Made by a program: the position numbers and the translations under genes. Under the pieces are notes generated by a model that ran no database searches, had not been told where the DNA came from, and saw only the letters and a list, made by a program, of their open reading frames with translations. Below are positions 44,831-53,911 of a DNA stretch of 64,000 nt, piece after piece. The DNA comes from Diphasiastrum complanatum (Eukaryota; Streptophyta; Lycopodiopsida; Lycopodiales; Lycopodiaceae): NCBI GenBank assembly GCA_029204225.1, contig CM055092.1, positions 24,903,147-24,967,146 of the forward strand, given 5' to 3'. How positions within the stretch are numbered: the stretch's first letter is position 1; each line of letters starts with the position of its first letter.

Positions 44831-45386
44831 ATTGAGCCAGGAAAGCAAATATGAATCAAAATAAATCATACGCTTATCTGCAAACACGATACATTAAAAT
44901 GAATTAGAGCGTGTGTTTAATTTCCTCCTATCTCCTCAAGGCAACCTTTCCCAATCCACAAGAAGACACATTCTCCTCTCTCCATCTCTCAACTCCCTCT
45001 CTCAAACTCACATTCTTGTCTCTCGATCCATCGCTTGCACGCACTCTATGGAAAGTTCACTTTCCAGAAGTTTCTGAAAGCTCGTGTTCAATCTCTCTAA
45101 AATGCACGTGTTTTCCCTTCATCCTCACTTGAACTGCCTTTCACTGCCCATCAAATATGTGGAGCAATAAAATTTTAGAAAACCCATTTTGTCTAACTTG
45201 GGTGACATTCTATCTCATATGTTTGCTTCCACGCTAGCTCCAATTTTTCATACTTCATATCACAGTTAGCTATCGTGCTGCTTCATTGTAAGTTTCAGCT
45301 ATAGATAATTTTCTCTCAGGCAATCGCAATCCTCTACGTCGATTTTGCCGGTTAACTCTACTTGGGAGTGAAATTCACGGGCAGCT

Positions 45387-45503
45387 ATGGCAGGGAGGAG
45401 TAAGTTTAAAGGTGTTTATCACAAAAAACGAAAATGGGAAGAAAATATCTGGTATGGAAAGAAAATATGTTCCGCCGGATTATATGAATTCTTTGAAAAA
45501 TAA
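45387..45503 (+). pseudogene. AP2-domain first exon, copy C
   Basis: Begins MAGRSKFKGVYHKKRKWEEN and goes on to IWYGKKICSAG. It is two codons shorter than copies A and B, having lost T-G of the T-G-R-W core. A CT-rich leader lies about 560 bases upstream. Followed by the 31-nt exon at 45,886 and the third exon at 46,040. Confidence 0.65.
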
Positions 45504-45885
45504 TTATTGTGAGAAATCGATGATATTTGTAAAGCTATTTACATGTAAAGTCTCTTAGAACGAAAGTGATCTGTAGCTATGGCCTGAGCAAATTTGATTT
45601 ATTTTTTGTAAGAGCTAGCGTTTTTTATTTTCTTCAAAAAACTACTTACATATGTTTGAAATGCAACCAGTTTATATGGTTTTTTATTTTCCAATGACAA
45701 GAGAAGAAAAGACGACAAATGTTTTGGAGCAATGACTAACCTGGGACAGCTGTCCATTGGTACGATTTTTGTGACAATGAATTTATGGATTGATACAACC
45801 TCATTATAAAACAAGACCTTGAGGATGCTCGAAAATGACTTATTCTTGACACTAATGAGGTGCTTTGCTTTGCTTTGCTTTGCAG

Positions 45886-45916
45886 GTGCCCATCATAATG
45901 AGATAGCAGCAGCCAG
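45886..45916 (+). pseudogene. AP2-domain 31-nt exon, copy C
   Basis: Acceptor with a tandem CTTTG run ending TTTGCAG, then 31 nt encoding AHHNEIAAA and the first bases of Arg, then donor GTTTGT. Joined to the exon at 46,040 it gives A-A-A-R-N-Y-D-R-A-A, the core helix of an AP2 domain. Confidence 0.7.
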
Positions 45917-46039
45917 GTTTGTGTGAACTAGCAGTGGTTAACTGATTCTCAATGACTTTCTGGTTTATGAAATCACCATCCTAAATATCGTCATAACTCC
46001 GTTGGTCTGCTAATGTGTTAGAATTATTTTGTGGCTCAG

Positions 46040-46130
46040 GAATTATGATAGGGCAGCAATTAAACTTGGTCACACCGAGAAACTTAACTTCCCATTAGAA
46101 GACTATGAGTCTGAAATGCCACTCCTATGG
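46040..46130 (+). pseudogene. AP2-domain third exon, copy C
   Basis: After the GTGGCTCAG acceptor it encodes NYDRAAIKLGHTEKLNFP and LEDYESEMP. A segment present in copy B (around the W-L-D-Y-S-A-F-D-L coding part) is missing just downstream, so copy C carries a deletion of about 60 bases here. Confidence 0.7.
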
Positions 46131-46737
46131 TCAGAGTACAGAGTGTCGTCTGCATTTAAAGTCAACTTTATTATATATAGTGGGTTATACAGCTAGGTCA
46201 CATTATAAAGCGCATTGCTTTCCAAATGTTTGAAGAAGGGTCTTTTGATTTTAATGCGTGTTTAATCTCCCATATGTGAGAAATAAAAAGTGATAATTTA
46301 TAGTTCCCTGGTGTACATTGGTGACTGCAGTGGGAGAAATACGATGAAGACGACATTTTTTCATATAGTTCGGTACATGAGTCGGAAAAACTCTTCTTTG
46401 AGTTTTGTAGAAGCTGCAATTCTTCATGAACATTCACCTGAGAAGAAGACTAGTGGTCATCGTAGAAAAAGGTTGGAAATTTTAAGGCACATATATATGT
46501 TAGATGTTCAGATGATTATAGACACCGGTTGTGGTTTAGAGCTTTTGTTGCCAAGCAAGTTGTTCAACCATATTTGTTTGATTTTGCTACCTAAACAGGA
46601 TATTACGGTCGAGGGGGTGGGTGGTGACAAATAATCAAAATTTCCTTTCGTCTTGTTTCGGGTAAAAATGATAATTTGCAATGGTTCAGTGGCTTCTAAA
46701 AATGTTCTTGATTCTCATTCTCTGCAGACAGCTTTTG

Positions 46738-46798
46738 CTTCCGAGATCCAATCAGAGTAAATCTTCAGGTCATGCGAAGCGAATCGTGTTTACTAAAG
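46738..46798 (+). pseudogene. Downstream exon of the AP2-like gene, copy C
   Basis: Bounded by CTGCAG acceptor and GGTAGT donor. Encodes QLLLPRSNQSKSSGHAKRIV and FTK without stops. Counterparts lie at about 4,886-4,950 (A), 35,080-35,145 (B) and 43,776-43,837 (C, upstream unit), all with similar splice sites. Confidence 0.5.
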
Positions 46799-46989
46799 GT
46801 AGTGTTGATACGTGCAGTGTTGTGCATTTCATCTCAAGATTTATAGAAAGCAAGGTGTCATTAATAGTTGCTCAAATCTAATCATGTATGTTTATTTGAG
46901 CTAAATTTCTAGTTGTTTGTTTCCAATTCGAGCAAATTGTTTCCATCTGCTTAACAATGTGCTGATAACTCGTATGTTCTTTTAGCAAC

Positions 46990-47170
46990 ACCCAACAAAG
47001 CAGCAATAGTACAAGAAGAATGCAAACTCGCCTATAGGGACCTATTTGGACCAGTAGATGATGTTGAGAAAGATGTTTCAACGACCAAAAAATCAAGTTC
47101 ACCTTTCTACACGAGCTTGCAAATATTCCCTTGGAGGAGCTGGAGATGGTGAGAATTTTAAGAATCCCTT
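46990..47170 (+). pseudogene. Last recognisable exon of the AP2-like gene, copy C
   Basis: One plus frame reads TPNKAAIVQEECKLAYRDLF, then GPVDDVEKDVSTTKKSSSPF, open in this copy. Counterparts in the other copies carry frameshifts. The content is acidic and Ser-rich, as in activation regions of transcription factors; that role is inference. Confidence 0.45.
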
Positions 47171-47685
47171 CTAGCCTAAAAGTATTGATGCTTAAGATAT
47201 TAGCCACTTCAATCCAAGCTCTTTAAACTGTAATCATGTTTCTAGGCCATATATGTCTAGTCAACTCGTTTAATTATTAACCAAGAAGGATCGAATATGA
47301 TTGCTTTCAAATGAAAATGTTGTAGGAAAAGGAAGCCGTACTTCATGTTAGTTCTCAACATCAATATGGTCGAAAGCATTAGGAACTTACATTTAATAGA
47401 CTATACAAAACATTACTTGTTTAAATTGAATGTACTACATGCCTGCTTTGCAAATGTTGGATTTTTTATAGAAGCTTGGCAAATCATATCTTGTTATCAA
47501 ATGCTCATAGCTCTTCAAATAGTTATGTTTGTGTTATTTTTCTTCACTTCTAGGTAATTGTGAGAAATGGTATTGAGCATGGTGATTCCATTAGGTTCAA
47601 GGAGTAATATTTAGCACTTAGCAGACATGACTCCTATTGTGCATGTATGCTAACAAATTAGTCTAAGAAACTCCAAATTATTTGA

Positions 47686-47689
<4 letters not shown>

Positions 47690-47728
<39 letters not shown>

Positions 47729-47833
47729 CCACATAATGAGCATAGTTGACATTTTAGATACCTTTGATTCAGTTGATAAACACACACACACATACACTAA
47801 TAAATATATAAATATATACAAACACAGAAAAGT

Positions 47834-47868
<35 letters not shown>
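47690..47868. repeat. (GA)n and (CA)n microsatellites
   Basis: GA run at 47,690-47,726 and CA run at 47,836-47,868, matching in reverse complement the tail of copy B. Confidence 0.95.
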
Positions 47869-47869
<1 letters not shown>

Positions 47870-48059
47870 TCAGTTGTACTTCCAAGGATTGAATCTTGAA
47901 AGGAAAGAGCTAAATCCTAATTAAAAATTCCAACCCTATGTAGTGTTCTGTTTTTTTTTCTAGTGTCTCTCTATTTTTTGTTCTTGGTGGTGCAATTATC
48001 CTCCGAAGTGGTTCTCGAAGTTCTTGATCATCCTTACTAAGGCATCAGAGATAGAGATT

Positions 48060-48410
48060 TATTCAAATCCATATTAACAGACTGTTTAAATATTAAAAAA
48101 TCTACTGAAAGTTGATTGGTGGTAGTTTTTTGTGTTGATGCATTAGTCATGAAAAATAAAAAGTTCAAAATAGTTACATTCTGTAAAACAATTTAAAATT
48201 AAACATGAAGAGACTAAAAATTACCAGAATTGCTATTTTTTAAATAAAATAGTCAAACCAATCTTTGAAAAGTTTACCATTGATTCAAAATAGTACAATT
48301 TGCTCAACTTGAGCTTTGTGAAGGTTAGTATGCATCATAAGTTAGTTTGTTGTGCAGTGTCATTATGAACCATCGACGACCTAGTTGATAGACACAAAAC
48401 ATCAAAATTG
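48060..48410. repeat. Dispersed repeat R1, copy 3
   Basis: Matches 370-465 fused directly to 825-960 and then to 3,690-3,790. Relative to the left end of the window, the 465-825 segment with the gypsy integrase tail is absent, a clean presence/absence difference. Confidence 0.8.
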
Positions 48411-48566
48411 GGTTAGATTTTAAACAAGCAAATCCACTCAAAATCTAGCAAAATCAGTCCCAAACTATCCCTACAATGCAGTTTTAACACTATTCATGCC
48501 ACAACAAGATGTCTAATACAAGCTAACCATCAGCCAAACATGTTGCGAACTGAAAAATCGGCGTAG

Positions 48567-48585
48567 CTCCTCGGCAACGGTGCCA
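48567..48585 (-). promoter_or_regulatory. Gypsy-type primer-binding site candidate
   Basis: The minus strand reads TGGCACCGTTGCCGAGGAG, a close variant of the TGGCGCCGTTGCCGGGG sequence that follows the 5' LTR in many plant gypsy (Tat/Athila-like) elements. The preceding minus-strand sequence ends CCCACTACAATTT, a possible LTR end. No paired LTR was found. Confidence 0.45.
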
Positions 48586-48859
48586 AAATTGTAGTGGGTT
48601 TCTTTCCTTGCCTAACCTGAATCCAAGATCTAGTCAATCTAGCATCAAAGAGACGGAGTTAGTTGTCATGCGAAGGTTCGTTCCCATGAGAGCGATAATA
48701 TAGTTCAGATTTCAACATGAATGGAGGATCTAACACTAACATCCATTAACACTAAGCATTAACACTACATCCATTAACCCTATTTCCACTAACCCTAAAT
48801 CTACAACAATGATAGAAACTTACTCTTCTCTCTCTCCCTTTCTCTCTCACAAAAAGCAT

Positions 48860-49020
48860 AAGAATCAAAGAAAACATATAGAAATCAGGTATCACTACCT
48901 TAGAGAGAAAGTACACAGTAAGGAAGTAGTATTGATTTTCTACAGAACAAATTACATGGCAGTAGATTACTTCACAAAGGCTCTATCAAAGGAGCAACAT
49001 CTCAGATTTAATGATATGTC
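48860..49020 (+). pseudogene. Copia RNase H C-terminal fragment
   Basis: The plus frame reads KHIEIRYHYLREKVHSKEVV and then VDYFTKALSKEQHLRF, the conserved C-terminal part of copia RNase H. It lies directly before a purine tract and an LTR start. It belongs to a different copia family from the downstream pol at 49.8 kb, judging by sequence. The open frame starts earlier, at 48,809, in unrelated sequence. Confidence 0.75.
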
Positions 49021-49031
49021 AGGATCCACAT

Positions 49032-49696
49032 CAAGGGGGAGTGTTAGATTTCTTATGATCAGCCTTAAACAAATCGTTCAAGTAATGAGCATCCTGAAAA
49101 AACCGAATGCCGACAACATATTTTTGGCCTTCACATTTTTTCCCTTTGAAATCTTCTATGTCTTGGAAATCATTTTAAGTCACCTTTGCCTTTTTTGCTT
49201 CTTAGCAAAAAATACGACACACTAGCCAAGTGGTCGGAATACCTTAAAAATCAATTTAAGGCACCTTCGTCCTTTTCGCTCCTTAGCGAAAAATGCGACA
49301 CACTAGCTAAGTGCCCAGAATACCTTAAAAATCTTTTCTAAGACACCTTTGTCTTTTTCACCTTTTTTGCTCCTTAGTGAAAAATGCGACACACTGGCCA
49401 AGTGGCCAGAATACCTTAGAAATCATTTTTAGGCACCTGCGCCTTTTTTGGCCTTTTTCGTTTTTCCCCGGTTTTGGCTGACCGACTTCGCCAACTTACG
49501 AGTAACCCTAAAACAGCTGGACAAACAAATATCCCAAAGGCGGTTGGCGGTTACCGAATTTTGTACATATGCAAAGACTGGCATAAATAGCCTTAAAGGC
49601 TTGTAAGATATTTTTGACACTTGTAAATCTCTATATTAGCTAAATCAAGCTATGTAAGTGTTAATTTTTTGAGTTTCTTTTTTCAATCAGAGTTAT
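49032..49696 (+). mobile_element. Copia polypurine tract and 3' LTR
   Basis: CAAGGGGGAG (49,032-49,041) is followed by TGTTAGATTT at 49,042, the classic copia PPT-LTR junction. A TATA-like ATAAATAGCC lies near 49,582. The right end is uncertain; ...TTATCTACA near 49,696 is the best candidate. The next element begins just beyond. Confidence 0.65.
49150..49470. repeat. Minisatellite inside the LTR (~80-95 bp, about 3.5 units)
   Basis: Units begin near 49,157, 49,240, 49,328 and 49,421 (the last is partial). Each holds GCTCCTTAGCGAAAAATGCG- and ACACACTAGCCAAGTGG-like segments followed by AGAATACCTTA. The CTTAGCGAAAAATGCG part can form a small stem. Confidence 0.85.
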
Positions 49697-49779
49697 CTAC
49701 AGCCAACGTTATCATGCTCAACAAGCTGAAGTTATTGAAGTTGATATTTATCAGAGTGCAATTTTTGTCTCACTACTGC

Positions 49780-52383
49780 GTCGTTGTTGGAAAAGTTGTT
49801 GGATTACCAAAGACACTGTCAAAGGAGCTTCAACCTTGTGAAGCTTGTGTTCTGGCAAAATCACACAGAAGGCCTTTTCCTAGATCAAGCATCAAGACAA
49901 AGCAACCATTGGAACTCGTGCACTCTGATGTTCATTTCTTATCAACTAAGAGCAAAGGAGGAGCAAATTGATTTGTTTCCTTTGTAGATGATTATACAAG
50001 ACATTATTGGATCTATATGTTGTCTTCTAAAGCCATGATTTATGATGTTTTTCTTACTTTCAAAGCTTATGTATAAAAGCAGTTTTCCTTCAAGTTGAAA
50101 GCCTTGAGAAGTGATAGTGGAGGAGAATACACCTCCAATAAGTTTAGAGACTTTTGTGAGAGAGAGGGTATGCAAAGAGAGTTTTCTTGCTCATATACTC
50201 CTCAGCAAAATGGAGTTGCTGAGAGAAAAAATAGAACTTTGTGTGAATGTGCAAAAGCCATTAGGCTAGAAGCTTCTTTGCCTAAAGAGTTTTGGGGAGA
50301 GGCAGTTGCATGTGCAAACTATCTTTGTAATAGGCTTCCTAATCTTGCAATAGGAGACACCATTTGAGATGTTGTATAAGAAAAAGCCTAAGGTAGATCA
50401 TCTTAGGATGTTTGGCTGTGTATGCTTTGTGCATGTGCCTATAGAGACTAGGAAGAACGAAGATCCTAGTGCAGTTAAAGGAATTTTTGTAGGATGTGCA
50501 TCTACTAAGAAAAGCATACAAAGTTTATCTACCCTCTACTGACAAGCATGTTGTTAGTAGAGATGTGATCTTCCATGAAGATCAGAAGTTTAACTTGGAT
50601 GATGCACATATCCAGGAGTCTCATGCAAGATCTACAATTATCAATCTTGATGCTACTCAAGAAGTGGTGAGGCCGAGGCTTGAGGAGGAGCAACTTCAAA
50701 CAACCACACCAAGAAGATCTACAAGAGCAATATTTGAGCCAAGGAGGCTTACATATGATAAAGAAGGAAGGCAAGTGGAAGGTGAAACTTCCTATTATGC
50801 TCTCTTCATATCAGATGAAGAGCCTAAAGATGTCCAAGAAGCTCTTCAATTCAAGAGGTGGGTTGAAGCAATGACCCAAGAGTTTGAAGCTTTGATGTCA
50901 AACAACACATGGGAGCTTGTGGGGCCACCAAACAACATGCATGTGATTGGATGTAAGTGGATCTTCAAAATCAAGTATAATCATGATGCATCTATCAATA
51001 AGTATAAAGCAAGACTTTTGTGCCAAAGGCTACTCACAAATCAAAGGTCTTGACTATGAAGGCACCTTCGTGCCAGTTGCAAAAATGGTAATAGTCATCA
51101 TACTCATATCTCTTGCATGCTTTCACAATTGGAGAATGTATCAATTTGATGTTTATAATGTCTTTCTCAATGGTTACTTGGAGGACGAGATCTACATGGA
51201 GCAACCTCCAGGTTTTGTGAAAGAAGGTGATGAATCAAAAGTTTGTCTTTTGTTCAAAAGTCTCTATGGACTAAAACAAGCACCAAGGTCTTGGTATGCA
51301 AGTCTCAACTCCTATCTCATATCACTCGGATTTTGTCTAAGTGAATATGACCCTTCTCTGTATTATAAGTTTGTAGATGATTTTGTAATTATTCTTATGT
51401 AGATGATATCATTCTTTGTGGAAACAATGAGAAGCTAGTTGAAGAAACTAAGCATGCGTGAGTTTAAGATGTAGGACTTACGAGCTCTTTACTATATTCT
51501 AGGCCTTGAAATAGAATTTTGGAAAGGTCATGCATTTAGAAGTCAAAGTAGCTATGCACTTTCCATGCTCAAGAAATTCCAAATGGAAAACTGTAAAGGC
51601 ATAGATACACCTATGGCGCACATTGTAAAAGTTCCTAGGAAAGATGATGAAAAATCCTTTGTGGACATCACTCTTTATAGGAGTCTTGTTGGCTCACTTA
51701 TATGGTTAACAGTGACTAGGCCTGATATAAGATTTTGTGTGCATAAGCTAAGTCAACACATGCATGATCCAAAGTTATATCATTGGAAGTTGGCTAAAAG
51801 AGTCTTGAGATATATATCTTCTACCTTAGATTATGGATTATTCTACAAAGGAGAAGATCTGACTTTGATTGCTTTTTCAAATTCAGATATTGTAGGAGAC
51901 AAGTTGTATAGAAAATCCACAAGTGCTTACACTATTTTTCTTGGAGGAAACTTGGTTTCTTGGCTATCAACAAAGAAGCAAGCAACTATTTCCTTATCAT
52001 CCTGTGAAGTTGAATACAAATCTCTTACAACCACAACAAAAGAGGTTTTATGGATCAAAAGGCTACTTTTGGAGCTAAAGTGTTATGGAGATGAAGACCT
52101 TCCAATTATCAAGAATGATAACATTTCTGCTCAGGATCTTGCAAATAATCTAGTGTTCCATGCAAGGAGCAAACATATCGAAGTGGCTCATCATTTCGTA
52201 AGAGAAAAAGTGATTGGGAGAGAGATCTCATTAGAACATGTTGTATCTTCAAATTGTGTTGCATATCTTCTCACCATGCCATTACTCAAGAATGTCTTTA
52301 TCAAGATGAGGTATAATCTTGGCCTAATTTCGAAGTCCATGTTGGATAGGAACATAGATTTTGAGGAGTGTGAAGGTTCATAA
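49780..52383 (+). pseudogene. Ty1/copia pol: integrase, RT, RNase H
   Basis: The plus strand begins at the pre-integrase zinc region (CEACVLAKSHRRPF). The integrase core keeps all three acidic residues: LELVHSDV, LRSDSGGEYTS and NGVAERKNRTL. A linker follows (TPFEMLYKKKPKVDHLRMFG, then SKAYKVYLPSTDKHVVSRDV), then the RT (GPPNNMHVIGCKWIFKIKYN; YQFDVYNVFLNGYLEDEIYM; LYGLKQAPRSWY). The catalytic YVDDI is present near 51,395 in a shifted frame. RNase H spans 51,565-52,383 (KSTSAYTIFLGG; FHARSKHIEVAHHF). In-frame stops occur at 49,969 and 50,074, with frameshifts near 50,345, 50,500, 51,020 and 51,390. Gag and protease are absent. Confidence 0.9.
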
Positions 52384-53900
52384 AATATTATCTTCCTATC
52401 TCAAATTTTGGGACCATGTCCATGGTTATTTCCATTGTAATCTATGTTGTATATAAAAGGTATGCAAATTGAGCACATAACCTTCTAAAATAGGTTGAGT
52501 TTGAGTTAGGTAGATTCAATTTTGATGACATGCAACTATTTAAATAGCATGCAATGTCCTTCTGTATGCATGCAAGCCACATCCAATCAGTGCATGCAAC
52601 ATGCAAAGTGGTTTCTGTGATCTACACATGTCTAGGCAGTTTTATGAGTTGACATGCAGTACATGCAATATCTATGCATGTAGTTACACATGTGGATCCC
52701 TGGTAGGTGAATTAGCTCAGTGAAGTGGACTTTCAATGCAACCCCACTGTAGGAATTACAGTCTCTTTGATGTAGAGAAATCTTGGCATGTTTTGCCATA
52801 TTGTGAATAATGAGATTTTGGTGTTTTGGACTCATTCTCTCTCTACTCGAGTTTTCTATCATTAATTTTCTCTCTCTACCCAAGAGCAGCCTATTTTTTG
52901 ATTTATTTCTGACATTCATTCCTCATAGTGAGAAGTTAGTTTATTCAGTCAGATGTGTGCCATTGTGTTCTTGCCTTAGATTTTTCAAGTATACTATTCA
53001 TGGATCAATCTTGTGCAATCACAACACCTCAATAGAATCATGTAGGTTGTGTGGTGAAGTTCACACGTGCTAAAAACTTCACAAGGTTAACCTCTGCAAT
53101 GTAGACACTGATACGCATGTTGCATAACAAAGGCCAGTATAGTTAATCAGATTGTAATCAGTTGCAGGTCCGTTGGGACATTGTCCTGAAAAACAAATAC
53201 ATACAACAAATTTTGACATTGTTTTTGTAAACTTCTCTAGATCCTATATTCTGTGAAAATAGGTGGTAAATCCTTAGACATTCACTTTTCAAGATCGTGA
53301 ATAAGTATGTATAACAGAATTATCTCCATTACATGATCCACATAGCCATCATAAAGGCTTTACAAACCAATGACTTTCTGCTTCTCTATGATGCAAATAT
53401 TTGCATATTTAGGAAAAAAGTCTCTTCACCCATGTGAAGATGAGATGATAGAAGCTCACAATGATTCATTGCTATTGGTCTTATAGAATTGATTATTGAG
53501 CCAACTATCCCTACAAAGCTGAAATCCTATCCCAGGATCAAATCGTGGGTTATATATTTCCAGTGACTTAGTTAGGAAGAGTTGTATTGTAGGCCCTTGT
53601 AAGTCCATTGATCCTCAAACCTTCATAGACTCCTCAGAGGGTGGCACTTGAAAACCTTCAAGCAACTTCTTGATTGTTAACTTGGAAGTGAAATTTGGCT
53701 TAGTGACATGAAGCCTATGAGCTATAGCATTTATTTTTCATTGCATACATCATCTATTGTGGTTGTGAGAGCAGATTCAGGCTAAACATTTGTGCAGAAT
53801 TCATTTGTCAATGTCATATATAGAAAGAAAATCTCATGGATCACCATTGAAAATATATTAGTGAGCTTGTTCTTGTTAACTGTTAGGTGAAATTCACCAA
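52384..53900 (+). other. Probable copia 3' LTR remains and spacer
   Basis: A TATATAAAAGG box at about 52,450 and a run of CATGCA-type repeats (52,555-52,690) follow the RNase H stop, as an LTR might. No second LTR was found, so the boundaries are open. The rest to 53,900 has no supported gene; it is the insertion target of the LINE. Confidence 0.35.
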
Positions 53901-53911
53901 ATATCAATCAA
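53901..53911 (+). repeat. LINE target-site duplication (left)
   Basis: ATATCAATCAA, repeated at 56,039-56,049. Confidence 0.85.

Larger units (their letters stand above)
43716..47945 (+). repeat. AP2-gene repeat copy C (whole unit)
   Basis: Best preserved copy. Order on plus: 3' exon block of an upstream unit (43,716-44,610), (CT)n (44,748-44,828), AP2 exons (45,387; 45,886; 46,040), 3' exon block (46,200-47,170), tail with (GA)n and (CA)n. The 43,716-44,610 and 46,661-47,700 segments are direct repeats of each other, so the unit looks like part of a tandem gene array that was later duplicated in inverted orientation to make copy B. Confidence 0.8.

Noticed and set aside
44653-44859. Arg-Glu repeat frame
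   Set aside because: It is a translation of the (CT)n microsatellite.
43716-47700. AP2 unit as an LTR retrotransposon with ~0.9-kb LTRs
   Set aside because: The direct repeats contain spliced exon blocks, and the AP2 introns are retained. No PBS, PPT, gag or pol was seen at their edges, so a gene-array origin fits better.
47678-47924. Arg-Glu / Thr-His repeat frames on both strands
   Set aside because: Translations of the (GA)n and (CA)n tracts.
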